Shown here in pieces: positions 1 through 11,253 of a stretch of 64,000 nt of DNA. The stretch lies in the NCBI RefSeq assembly GCF_947507565.1, contig NC_089194.1, positions 806,001 to 870,000 of the forward strand. The letters run 5' to 3'. Within the stretch, counting starts at the first letter, position 1. Each line of letters opens with the position of its first letter. The notes under the pieces are model-generated. The model was given only the letters and a program-made list of their open reading frames with translations. It did no database searches and was not told where the DNA came from. The stretch comes from Oscarella lobularis (lineage: Eukaryota; Porifera; Homoscleromorpha; Homosclerophorida; Oscarellidae). Position numbers and translations under genes: made by a program.

Positions 1-980
1 TCACTTGCAATGATGGGAGGATCGTTACCGTCGTCGCATTATCAATAGCAACAACTCCAACCGTACTCTTACCGCTGCCTTCGTATGAAGCTACGACGTA
101 TTCAAAGCGCTGGATGTATGTAGGCAAAGCAAGAAAAGCGTCTGTGGTATGGGGCGCTTGATTCAAGCCATAAACAATTAACTCCTCTGTGCCGGTAATA
201 CGAATTCCGTTATTTCCTTTTCCCAGACTCATGACCAAACCGATGGGTACTTCAACACTTGCCAACGTGTTTGCTTGAAGGTAGCCCGAAGAGAAAAAAT
301 TCTGTCCGGGACAGCTTATGGTGAAATTCAGCGCTTTAGAGGACGTGAGAAAGAAAACAAATTTCCAGCTGGAAATCGACGGGCGGTGATTCGGCAGGAA
401 ACCTAGCACAAATTCTCTTCCGGTGTTGCTATTCTGATTGCCTGTAACCCAAAGAATACAATAAGAAATCACTTTTGCAAGAAACTCTGTGACTGCGGCA
501 TGTAAAGTTACTACTGCATTCATAACGGGTCGATAATATAAGGAATTTTACGCTATGCTAGCGTTTTTAATTGACTTGTTTTTCATTCATTTTAAACAAA
601 TTTCAGTATAGTTTCACTTTCAATGTTTCCCGAGCTAAACTACGATTTTGTCAAAAATAAATTTTCTTCACTAAAGCTTTGTACGAATTCAACAAAATGC
701 CTCATACACAAAATGGGTTGTTCTTACAGCAATTTTCGTCAGAACCGTCGTTACAGTCGACTTTCCCGTCGCACCGCCTAGAGCTGGAAAGGCAAGACCC
801 GCTGCTAGTGCAAATAAACTCGCTTGCTTGGCAAGAGTTCGCAGCACAGCAGAGCTGAGCAAAGTTCACTGCAATTTGACAACCAATATACAACACAGTA
901 ATATCTAAATTTAAGTGAAAGAAAATACCGAGAAGGCAAAATGATAATAAACTTGAAGAGACCGCTCTGAATGAGCCCAT
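1..980 (-). CDS. Secreted LDLa + IgGFc-binding-domain protein (3' end outside window)
   Basis: Three exons on the minus strand join in frame: 980-929, 868-728 and 441-1, with GT..AG introns of 60 bp (928-869) and 286 bp (727-442). Exon 1 starts at the ATG at 980-978 and gives a hydrophobic signal peptide (MGSFRAVSSSLLSFCLL). Exon 2 encodes one LDL-receptor class A module with six cysteines and the calcium-binding end DCNDGSDENC. Exon 3 stays open to the window edge and resembles the N-terminal domain of IgGFc-binding proteins: GREFVLGFLPN, then ISCPGQNFF, then GIRITGTEELIVYGLNQ and TTDAFLALP. Families with this domain are secreted, mucus- or matrix-type adhesion proteins; the LDLa module suggests ligand binding outside the cell. 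The protein continues beyond position 1, so total length and other domains are unknown. Splice phases agree at both junctions, which supports the model. Confidence 0.72.
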
Positions 981-1226
981 TTTTCGCAACAACAGGCGCA
1001 AGTTGAAACGAAACCTCAGATCTAATGACGAAAGTAAAACTGCGCAAGATATATAGACAACCGTAGTGTCCCGAGTCAACGCCCACCCTCCTTTTCAACT
1101 TCAAAGCATTGTTCAGCGTAAATGCTAAGAGCTAAGCACTTCTCGTCGGTTAATAACTTCCGACACGCGCCATGTAACTGTCGAGATACAAAAGCTTACC
1201 ACAAAGCGAGAGGCAAATCTGATGAG

Positions 1227-1254
1227 ACTTGGGGACTTGGGGACTTGGGGACTT
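1227..1254. repeat. Short tandem repeat (ACTTGGGG)3.5
   Basis: Three perfect 8-bp units plus a half unit in non-coding sequence between the LDLa gene and the fold-back element. It has no visible function. Confidence 0.9.
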
Positions 1255-1752
1255 TATTGATACCAAATTAGTTTCCTCCAGTAGCACGTGGCACAATTAT
1301 GATAACTCTTTGAGGGAGACGTCAACACTTTAGAGAGATAGTTTCAAGTAAATCTTACTCTGAAATAGCCTCGTTGATGAGTATGTAAACGTCATAATGC
1401 CACCAAAATTATTGTTATGACCTCCGGTCTTCCTAGCTGCTTCCAAGGGAGCGAACTGAAGGAGAGCCCGCCTATTGCCGTGTATTTCTCAGCCGCCCTT
1501 TGTGTTCAGCCATCTAGAGCAGCAAGGTGCGACGATCGGCATGCCGCGACGATCTGCATGCCGCTGTACATATAATTCGGAAATATAAATTCGTGGCACC
1601 ATCTACAAAATAGTCAGCCCCTGCCAACTGGTATCTGAAACAAGTGACACCTGCGATTGCACTTTTACCAATTAATTAAGCGGCTCAGGAACGTGGACCT
1701 ACTCGATGATTTGACTTATATTTAATTTCTCTCCCGGGTGTACAATAGAATA
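1255..1752. other. Non-coding stretch
   Basis: I see no gene here. The only notable item is a pair of direct repeats of about 17 bp (pattern CGACGATCNGCATGCCG) near 1530-1564. The right edge is the TA that flanks the fold-back element. Confidence 0.5.
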
Positions 1753-3392
1753 GAGTAGGACCTCGGCTTTCGGACATTCTGCGATTTCGGACGCTCGCAC
1801 AGCAAATCTAGCCAACCGATTCTGGCTTCCTATAGCGCATTTTAAAGCCCAATCCCTGCCAGGAAGATGTGCTTGAGCGCGAATCAATAGACCAAACCCT
1901 CGTGATTTTATAAGAAGATTAGCGCGCGCAGGTCAAAACCTCCGCTTTCGGACAACGGTGTCGCTTTCGGACACGCAGGCGTAGCTCATTCAAATTTTAA
2001 TTTTTCGCCAAGAATTTTTTTCCACAGAATCCTCTATCATAGAGCTTTCGAACGCAGTAAAGCTTTAGCAAAATGGTCAAGTCTGTCGCCTGCTAAAAAT
2101 CGACGAACGTACCGACATCGCACCTCGGTTTTCGGACACCATTTATTCCGTTTGCAAAGGCCAAATCCGTTTCTAAAACACTACTCCGAATTTTCTGTAA
2201 GGTATTTGAGTCGAATTTCAACAACCGATTGAAAACGAGTAACTTTCTAAGCAATTGGGCGGTTTAGTGCCGCAAAATGCATTTCTCAAGTTTGCTTTAG
2301 TAGCAATAAAACTAAAAATAGCAACGAAAATACCCAAACTGGTACAGAAGCAAGCGGTGCGAAGAAAAGTCACCCTAAAACTTCATTTTAATAAAAAAGT
2401 ATGCAGTTTGTTCAAACCTTATCGTAGTGTCTGTTTATGGTATATTGCCAAGAGCGCATGATCAGGCTACGTCAAGCTGCGTTTAATATTTTATTAATTT
2501 GCGTTCTAAGAATTTTAGTTTGAGTGCTCCTATATAAAGATCAAATTTCAGATTCTTGGTATCACACTATGGCTGTGATACCTTCATGAAAGTCGATTTT
2601 GCGAAAAATGTACTTGCTCTACTTAGGGAGAGCACTCCAGAAGCAGATACTGTAAAAAGGCGTACTTTTACTGAATGTTTCCGACGTTGCCATTAATATC
2701 AGAACGGCAAATGAATTTGGCGTAAAGTACTCTATGCGACAGATTTTTTCAATAAAACGAAGTTTTAGGGTGACTTTTTCTTCGCACCGCTTGCTTCTGT
2801 ACCAGTTTGGGTATTTTCGTTGCTATTTTTAGTTTTATTGCTACTAAAGCAAACTTGAGAAATGCATTTTGCGGCACTAAACCGCCCAATTGCTTAGCAA
2901 AGTTACTCGTTTTCGATCGGCTTTTGAAATTCGACTCAAATACCTTACAGAAAATTCAGAGTAGTGTTTTAGAAACGGATTTGGCCTTTGCAAACGGAAT
3001 AACTGGTGTCCGAAAACCGAGGTGCGATGTCGGTACGTTCGTCGATTTTTAGCAGGCGACAGACTTGACCATTTTGCTAAAGCTTTACTGCGTTCGAAAG
3101 CTCTATGATAGAGGATTCTGTGAAAAAAAATTCTTGGCGAAACATTAAAATTTGATTGAGCTACGCCTGCGTGTCCGAAAGCGACACCGTTGTCCGAAAG
3201 CGGAGGTTTTGACCTGCGCGCGCTAATCTTCTTATAAAATCACGAGGGTTTGGTCTATTGATTCGCGCTCAAGCACATCTTCCTGGCAGGGATTGGGCTT
3301 TAAAATGCGCTATAGGAAGCCAGAATCGGTTGGCTAGATTTGCTGTGCGAGCGTCCGAAATCGCAGAATGTCCGAAAGCCGAGGTCCTACTC
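1753..3392. mobile_element. Fold-back DNA transposon with ~640-bp inverted arms
   Basis: The left arm (about 1753-2400) and right arm (about 2745-3392) are long, nearly perfect reverse complements around a spacer of about 345 bp. The outer ends read GAGTAGGACCTCGGCTTTCG inward on both sides and are flanked by TA (1751-1752 and 3393-3394), the target duplication typical of Tc1/mariner/pogo elements. The motif CTCGG(C/T)TTTCGGACA recurs inside each arm (near 2112-2140 and 3012-3035), as if a shorter terminal repeat had been extended. No transposase is present. A 45-residue reading frame occurs as mirror copies in both arms and is a by-product of the inversion. It is therefore non-autonomous. 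Confidence 0.85.
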
Positions 3393-3777
3393 TATATGGT
3401 CCTTGCCTCGTGGAGTCGAAAGCAATGCAGGATATTTAAGCGCAGAGGTGACCACCACTGATTGATTCGTAGTATCGATTCGCAGTATCTGTCTCCGCTC
3501 ATTTCGTAATCGCAAGGCGAAGCGGATCAGTTGGGCTAAGCAACGATGACTTCTCGCGGCCAATCGATCGACATCGATCTCGCTGAAGTCATCGTCTAAC
3601 TTGCTAGCGTCGACGCCGGTCGCAGTGTCTTCACATTCTTTTTCCCGATAGACGTGACGTTCCCGTATCTCCAATTGCTTTCCCGTATCTTTCTTTCCGT
3701 CGGGGCAATGGGGAATAACGTTGACGGTTGTTGATGTCGATATTTCTTCGATTTGATCTATTTCATTTTGAAACTAG
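3393..3777. other. Upstream region of ankyrin kinase gene 1
   Basis: No supported exon is seen here. The promoter and first exon of the following gene probably lie in or near this stretch, because its first recognisable exon opens at a splice acceptor and lacks a start codon. Confidence 0.35.
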
Positions 3778-6700
3778 CTTTTCTTTTCCGGGCTGTCGAA
3801 AGAGGAGACAGAGTAGCCGTATCATCGTATGTTCGACGCTATCCAGAAAAGTGGAGGACAGTGGCCAATGCGGTGCGGCGAGTAGTGTTGGTTTCGATCT
3901 TCTAACGGCGAATTTAGGAGGGAAAAACTTGCCTTCACTTGGCACGCGACGTCGATATGGCAATATATTTGATTTCAGCTGGAGCAGATATGGAAGCTCG
4001 TGATAACGTATTAACTTATTAGCACTCACTAGTGATGAGCATAGGATTCATAGATGGAAATGACACCCTTTCTTTCAGCCGTTGAGATTGGAAATGGAGT
4101 AGTGATGGATGTTCTGGTTAAGAACAGATGCGATATTCATGCAAAAGGCGAGGTATGTACGACTCTTTTTGGAAGATCTTGCGACCGCAAACTAAAGAGA
4201 TGCTGGTAGCTTGGTGATGCTTTGGCAATTGCTACTCTCAATGGTCATTTGGGAATTATTAGACGACTCGTAGAATTGGGATTAGATGTCAATAGTAAAT
4301 CTGCAATGGTAGGTAATTTAAAATTTAGTATTTATTTGTCACTGCCTTTTTCCATACGACGTTTCAACTCAAATTTTTTAGAGGTTCGACACTTCCCTTC
4401 ATCTTGCATGTTGGGAGAATCGTGTTGAAATTGCCGAATATTTGCTTTCAGTTGGAGCAGACATTGAAGCTGTCAATAGGGTATGGATTTTTATGCAATC
4501 GATAATTATAACGGCGCGTTTTGTTAGTTGGGAAGAACGCCCTTTCTGGAAGCTATTTCCTGTGGAAAAGAAAAAGTCATACATTTTCTCATTGCTAAGG
4601 GTTGCAATATTTATGCAAAGGACGAGGTGCGATGCAGCACAGTGCAATTTAGCTTCTAAAAGTTCATTGACGTAGAAAAGTAGAGGAGCTGTTGAAATTG
4701 CCAGTTCTCGAAATTACGTTGAATTGAAAATACAACTCGAGAAGATCTTTCGCCAACGAGAGGTAAGCGTAGACGAAATTTCATCACTTCTTGACATGGG
4801 GTTTCTTAGGCTGCTTCTTTGACTGATAAAGGAGTTAAAGTAAAAGAAACGCAAAGTGAAGTTTCACCGCTCGAGAATGAGGAAGATATACCGGTATTAC
4901 TTATTTAATAAAATGTACGCTCCGTGTAAACAAAAATTTAATTAAACAGAGAAGTACTACTTATGACCCTTCTTGGTGTTAGTGGTATAAAATGTACGTA
5001 GTATTTTACTTTGCGAATATACGCTAGCCTGTGATCGAATGAGAATCTATTAAAGTATCTCAGGGCTATTCTATATATATAGCCACGAAGTCTGGGCTTC
5101 ACATTCAAAATCATAATTTGTTCTCTTTTGTTCTGTTTTGAACTTCTTAAGTGGTGCATTGATCGCGATTATCTCCGCTGCATCAGAATCTCCAATAGAT
5201 CAGACAATAGATCAGTGACAGTCACGTATTATTCTTAATATTGACGTCCTTGTCTGCTCACCGCTGGTCTCTAGTTCTCATAAGACGAACTGTCTTCTAG
5301 GCACCTGCGCAAGACAATTTAGCAAAATCTTATTTATCGTCTGTCGAGGTTAATTATTAACTGCACGGGTTCTCAACCAATGCTAAGGCTTTTTAGACTG
5401 CCGCTGTGGTAGAAGAGGAGAATCTCACTAAAGATCTTCATGCGTCTCAACAGGCTAGTTCTTTAGAATTGAGCCAATATTAGTTCTTTTACATAATGCA
5501 GTAGGTCGTTCGTGGGCTTCAACGTCGCCTTGTTACAGCAGAAGCAGCAAGAGATTCTGCTCTCGCGTCTCAGCAGGTTGGATGAATTTGTGTTATAACA
5601 TCTGAAGGACGATTTTCATTGCATCAGCTCGTTTGTGATCTACAGCGACTGCTCGACGTTGCGCGCTCAGAAACGATTGAATTGCGCAAGGAGAGAACTA
5701 AAATTCTGTCCGAGCATGAAGACAAAATGTCACAAGTGCAGGAAGCCAGTCGGTACCTCCGTGAGCGATCTGTGCGAGCAGAAGCGGATCTCAGTAAAAA
5801 GAGATAGTATGACTCATAATAGACTTTATGATTCGTTATTAGAGAGAATGTCTGAGCGTAGTGCTCAACTGGAGCAAGAGTTCAGTAAAGAGTTACAGGG
5901 TTGACTCAAAAACGGTGATGAGTTAGATCTATCCTTTACTAGAAAGAACTTCTGAGCGTTGCGCTCAACTGAAGCGAGAACTCGACGCCACAAAGCTCGT
6001 TTCCGAAGAAGCGCAAAGAAATTTGAGCAAGTACGAAGACGTGCTCAAAATTTCTTCTGCCGACGTTCAAATGAGTGACGTCAAACTCGGCGGAGGATCG
6101 TACGGAGGTAAATATTATTTTGTGAAACTGTTTGTGCATTTATCTTTTTTCAATGTGAGACGTTCGTGTGGGTCGTTGGCGTGGCTGCAACGTAGCGGTC
6201 AAAACGTTCTTCGATTTCCTTCGTGTCGATCTTTATCTCCGTCGATTGGAGCAAGAAATCTCAATCTGTCGTCACGTTCATCATCCCAACGTCGTCTCTT
6301 TGCTCGGCGTCATTACTCAAGACGGAATACCACTGAGCATTGTGTCTGAGCTTCTTGAAGCCTCCCTTTACGATGTCATTGTCGCCGCAGGTGGCCGTCT
6401 ATTTCTGAGAGAGCAAATTGACATCGCTGTCGGCTGCTCGTCTGGAATCTACTATCTCCACGGGCTCGACATTCTCCATGGAGACATTCGATCGACGAAC
6501 GTCGTCCTAACGTCACTTATGGAAGCGAAAATCTGCGATTTGGGAGCGGCTCGTTTTGCGCTTTCGAGTCTGTCAGCCGGGCCGATGAGCCCTGACTATG
6601 TCGCTCCTGAGAGATTAGAAGGCGGTCAGCACAACACTAAAATGGCCGACGTCTATAGCCTTGGCGTTACGCTCATCGAATTGATGACAGGAGAGCATCC

Positions 6701-6941
6701 CGCAACTTCTAAGAGAATGGTTCAAGGTGCAAGTATTCGGCACCCTGTCATGCAGCAGCTCGGTCTGGGAATGGTTAATCGGAGTGCTACAAAGAGGCCC
6801 TTGGTTGGAGAATGTCTTTCTCAAATTGAAGCCATTCAGCAGTTTGACGAAGAGTATAAGGGCTGCACAGAGATGAGAATGGTCAAAGGCAAGACGCACG
6901 GGAAAGGGAAAGTTCATCTGGTAAGTGTGCAGTGGAGCTGA
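3778..6941 (+). CDS. Ankyrin-repeat / coiled-coil / protein kinase gene 1
   Basis: The order is a start module (3778-3872, containing AVERGDRVAVSSYVRRYPEKW), an ankyrin exon (3918-4007), ankyrin exons 4054-4152, 4210-4308, 4382-4480 and 4528-4626 (each exactly 99 nt, phase 0), a linker (4676-4762, 4810-4893), coiled-coil exons (about 5395-5448, 5513-5576, 5627-5800, 5940-6107) and the kinase exon (6160-6941). The kinase keeps a glycine loop (LGGGSYGDVRVGRW), the lysine (VAVKTF), a catalytic loop with HGD instead of HRD (LHGDIRSTN), DLG instead of DFG, and an APE motif (VAPERL). Catalytic D, N and K are all present, so activity is plausible; overall it looks tyrosine-kinase-like. The most similar genes are the next one downstream and the one at 51.8-55.3 kb. 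The start codon was not found. Exon limits in the coiled coil are approximate, and 4894-5394 holds no exon I trust. Likely a cytosolic signalling kinase. Confidence 0.75.
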
Positions 6942-7394
6942 TTTTCTCTTCGTTTCCGTTATACGGACGCTAGCTCGTTTGTCTTCCTACTTTTTGTTTT
7001 ATTTGCTCTCTAGTTAGTCATGTTTTTCTGCTGATATCTTTTACCACACTCTGGCGTGGCGGGAAAGGTTTGTATGCTATTTCAATTATTAATTAATTAA
7101 TAAGCTATCATTGCAAAATGTTTTCTAGGCGGCCAACTACCAGGAATGTAGTAGTTAGGTGACTATATATATAAAAGACGGATTCTAATAAAACCGTTTT
7201 GTAAGAAAAGGGATTTTCGGAGATAGTTGTTGCTTCACACCGCTCAACATTTCCGGGGCGTTCTCTGTGCAAAACGTCCTTACCGCATACGGGTATTATG
7301 CGATTGTGTAAGCCGATCTTTTCTCAGAATGTCGACCGTTGTCGGTTGTTGCTGATTGAACGTTTCTATATCTACCCTATATCTTGTTTTTTAG
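6942..7394. other. Intergenic region between the tandem kinase genes
   Basis: AT-rich spacer with no supported exon. It should contain the 3' end of gene 1 and the promoter and first exon of gene 2. A short hairpin-like stretch lies near 7133-7160. Confidence 0.4.
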
Positions 7395-10300
7395 CCTTTT
7401 TTTCAGCCGTCGAAGCAGGAGATAGAGAAACGGTCTCTACGTACATTCGACGCAACCCGGAAAAATGGAAGAAAGACGTTAATCGGGTGCGATGAGTAGT
7501 ACATTAGACTCTCGCTTATCCGAACACCTTGGCAGTCGAGGATGACCGATTTTCGGCGGTGTTCGGATACGCGACATTTTCGGCGAATACCGCGCGGTAT
7601 AGCTTGAAATTAAGGAGCCGCTACCTCTAATTTTGTTAGGCCGGTAGGCCTTTAGAGGACCTTATCTGCTCACGGAAAGCAGCCGAGGACGCTGAAGTAC
7701 ATTGCTATAATAAGCACTGCAGCGTTAGGCTTGTTCAAGTTTAATGCACGCATAAAAAAAATTACTTTAGAAAACGTGACGCGAAAACCTGGGGTTCCCA
7801 TATAAGCAGGTTTTGGATAAGCGAGGGTCTACTGTAGCGAGTTGTACTGTATAAGTGAATCATTTTTTGGCGTATTTAGTACAAGCAAACTTGTCTTCAT
7901 TTGGCGCGTGACGCTGAAATGGCTGGATTTTTGGTTTCAGCTGGAGCAGATATGGAAGCTCGTGCTACGGTTTTGATTGATAAACATTGGTCATGAAATT
8001 GAACAGGTGCATGACTAATTATAGGTGGGAAGAACGCCTTTTCTTTCAGCTGTAGGGAAAGGAAATAGAGAAGTGATGGACGTTCTAATTAAAAATGGAT
8101 GCAATGTTTATGCAAAGGACATTGTAAGTAAGTCTCTTGGTAGTTTTTTAGTACTGAGATTCTTATCTATTTAGCTTGGTGGAGCATTGGCATCCGCTAG
8201 TTGTAATGGCCATTTGGGAATTTTAAAACGACTCGTGGGATTGCGATTGGATGTCAATGATAAATCTGCTATAGTATTTAATTGAATCTTTTGGTAGTAG
8301 CCACATCCGCGCATTTACCGGTTCTGCGTCATTTTTACGCAATTCTTACCGGGTACGTTAGACCAATGTGGGTGGGTTCACTGTCTCGTAAACGGACAGA
8401 GGCTCTGGATGTGGCTTCTATCAAAAATCATTTGATATTTCACAGTAAAACAATTTCTAGGAAGGCGACACTTCTCTTCATCTCGCATGCCGTTCAAGGA
8501 ATCAAGTTGAAATTGCAGATTATTTACTTTCAGTTGGAGCAGATATTGAAGCAGTCAATAATGTACTGATTATTGCTCAAATTATTTTTAGAACATTTTA
8601 TATTGCTGTTAGGAAAAAAGGACGCCGTTTCTAGAGGCGACTTTTTGGGGTAAAGCACCAGTAACCATGTTCCTAATAGAAAAGCGCTGCAATATTTATG
8701 CAAGGGACAAGGTTAGTACTATTTTGCTCTCTTCGAAAATAATTTGAGTGACGTAGAATGATAGAGGAGCTATTGATATTGCTGATTCTCGAAATCACGT
8801 TGCACTGAAAGAAGAGCTTGTTAAGATATTTCGTGAACGACAGGAAAGCCTTGATAACATGCTAATGAAGTGTTGATATGATATTTCTACAGGCTTCTTT
8901 TTCTTCAGAGAGAAGTTCTGTAGTGAAAGACATGGGCGAAACTGTTTCACACTCTGGGGTACACCTAGTCACTACATTTTACTTCTATAGAATGTAACGT
9001 CATGTCTTGGATTACTTTACTTTCTTTGAAGCCCAAGCAACCCTTCTTTGAGGACACGGAAGAAGAATCACTGGACGCTTCTCAGCGGGTCTTAATTAAA
9101 TCCGTCGTTTGTAAACCGATGTTTATATTCTTTGATTAAGCTTGTTTGTGAGCTTCAAGACGACGCCTTTTTGGCGGAAAAAGAATCCCTCATTAATGCT
9201 CTCCACGCGTTCCAACAGGTTTGATTTATACCATAGAGTGCAGAAAGTCGCACTCTATAACTTTGTAAATTGTATGGCATTAGCTTGTTCGTGATCTGCA
9301 GCGTCGCCTTGATAAGGCAGAAGAAGAGAGAGACGCTGCGTGTGCAGAAAACACAGCATTACTAAAGGAGAAAGATAGAATTCTTTTGGAAGCTAAAGAG
9401 AAAATGGCTCAAGTGCAGGAAGCGTGTGAACAGTCTGCTGAAGCTTTTAGTAAAAAACGCGCATGGCGCTATACGTTACAAAATGTCATCATACATTATT
9501 AGGAGATCGTGTGTCTGAACGCTGCAATCAACTGGAACAAGAACGTGACGCATTGCACCTTGTGTCAGAGGAGGCGCAGAGAAATTTGAGCAAGTACGAA
9601 GAAGTGCTCAAAATTTCTTCTGATGACATTGAAATGAGTGACGTCAAGCTTGGCGGAGGATCGTACGGAGGTAGGTGCTCTGGTCTTTGATATTCGGCTA
9701 ACTGTATATGTCTAATTTGAGACGTGCGTGTGGGTCGTTGGCATGGCTGCCACGTGGCTGTCAAAACGTTCTATGATTTCCTTCGCATCGATATCTATCT
9801 TCGCCGGTTGGAACAAGAAATTTCAATCTGTCGTCACGTTCATCATCCCAATGTCGTGGCTTTGCTTGGCGTCATCACTCAAGATGAAATGCCACTGAGA
9901 ATCGTATCAGAGCTTCTTGAGGCATCCCTCTCTGATATCATTGCTGCCTCTTACGGTCATTTGATACTAAGAGAACAAATAGACATCGCAGTCGGCTGTT
10001 CGTCGGGGCTTGGCTATCTCCACGCTCTCGACATTCTCCACGGAGACATTCGATCAACGAATGTCGTCGTGACGTCACTTATGGAAGCAAAAATCTGCGA
10101 TTTGGGAGCGGCTCGTTTTGCCGTCTCCTCAAGTCTATCGGCCGGGCCGATGAGTCCTGATTACGTAGCGCCTGAAAGACGAGAACTCGGTCAGCACAAC
10201 ACGAAAATGGCCGATGTCTATAGCCTCGGCGTGACGTTCATCGAACTGATGACGGGGGAGCATCCAGCAGCACGAAAAAGAATGGCACAATGCGCAAGTG

Positions 10301-10506
10301 TTCGTCATCCTGTCATTAGGCAGCTCAGTCGCGGGATGGTAAATTACAATTCTGCAATAAGGCCTTTGGCAAAAGAATGTCTTTTTCAATTGGAAGCCAT
10401 TCAAAAATGTGACGAGGAATACATAAGGTGCCCACTGAAGCGAATGGTCAAAGGTATGATGCACGGAGAAGGGAAAGTGCATCTAGTCAATGAACGGTGG
10501 AGGTAA
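7395..10506 (+). CDS. Ankyrin-repeat / coiled-coil / protein kinase gene 2
   Basis: Tandem paralogue of gene 1 with the same exon plan: start module 7395-7486 (AVEAGDRETVSTYIRRNPEKW), ankyrin exons 7880-7969, 8025-8123, 8175-8273, 8461-8562 and 8613-8711, linker exons from 8757 and about 8893, coiled-coil exons at about 9035-9090, 9146-9219, 9288-9455 and 9508-9670, and kinase exon 9722-10506. The kinase has VAVKTF, LHGDIRSTN, DLG and VAPERR. The phase-1 intron splitting the glycine loop falls at the same codon as in gene 1. Two oddities are seen. A pogo-like MITE sits in the first visible intron. The donor expected at 8844-8845 reads GA where gene 1 has GT, so normal splicing would fail there; read-through soon meets a stop. 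The gene may be damaged or use another donor. The start codon was not identified. Confidence 0.7.
7502..7834. mobile_element. pogo/Tigger-like MITE inside an intron
   Basis: A 333-bp non-coding element flanked by TA (7500-7501 and 7835-7836). The left end reads CATTAGACTCTCGCTTATCC and the right end, reversed, CAGTAGACCCTCGCTTATCC: 18 of 20 identical. This is the classic pogo/Tigger terminal pattern (CAGTAGACCCTCGCTTATCC). No coding capacity; it must have been moved by a transposase elsewhere. It lies between the start module and first ankyrin exon of kinase gene 2 and is absent from the same intron of gene 1. Confidence 0.88.
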
Positions 10507-11018
10507 GAGTTAGCTAAAGTCTCGGATTGTCATGCTTTGATTGCCGCATCTTGTTATAAATTGATTTTTTTTTTTCTATTGGTATACGTTCAGTTTTAGA
10601 GGCTCTTTCCTAACATTTCGTGCGTCGATCGTTTTATTGGCCATTTTTAGCATGCTTTTATGGCACGAACAGGTGGTCTATATTACACTGCAGACTTTAC
10701 GATGTACCTACTTGGCTTTCCTACAAAGGCTCTCGAGGAGGTGACAAGCCCATGTCTGGCCCATGTCTAATATGCTATATATTAGGTAAGCTGGACCTAA
10801 CCTTCTCCTCGGGATTGAATGAAAAGGGCCTGGCACCATAGATAGGAGGAGGCACGCGAGGCTAGCTTACGAGTACTGCAAACACGAGAAGGGTACTGTA
10901 CGGGGGCATTTCTTATACGGGTCTTAATTATACGCAGTTGCAGTGCCTTTTTCCTGTTTTCGTTTCTCTCTGAACTTCGACGAGCTCACGAAGCCAACAC
11001 TCAATTGCACGTATCGAA
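10507..11018. other. Intergenic region
   Basis: No supported gene. A short open frame at 10620-10841 has no recognisable domain or splice context, and I do not call it. Confidence 0.4.
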
Positions 11019-11253
11019 ATGAGAGCTAATTCAAGTAGAAGAAAGCGAGGAAGGAAGGCGGAGCCTGCTGATGATAACGATGTGAGAAATGAGATTGTGT
11101 AGTAGCCTAGCAGTCATAATTCGCATGCTCGCAGCTTCTCGTGGATCAGAAAAGCCGTTCTAAAGCCAAAAAACCGAAACTTCAAGTGTCGAAGATAGAA
11201 GCCGAAATCATCAAGATAATAGGGCTTGTGCATGACGTCACACGCGCGCGTTA

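Noticed and set aside
1227-1254. CRISPR-like array
   Set aside because: 8-bp units without spacers; a simple tandem repeat. No CRISPR array is seen anywhere.
1699-3461. Identical short proteins on both strands (1699-1887 and 3258-3461)
   Set aside because: They are mirror images created by the inverted arms of the fold-back element, not a gene family.
3387-3674. 95-codon minus-strand frame
   Set aside because: No domain, no paralogue in the window, and it overlaps the fold-back edge.
6615-6917. 100-codon minus-strand frame, and a similar one at 10135-10482
   Set aside because: Both are antisense to the kinase exons and similar only because the kinases are paralogous.
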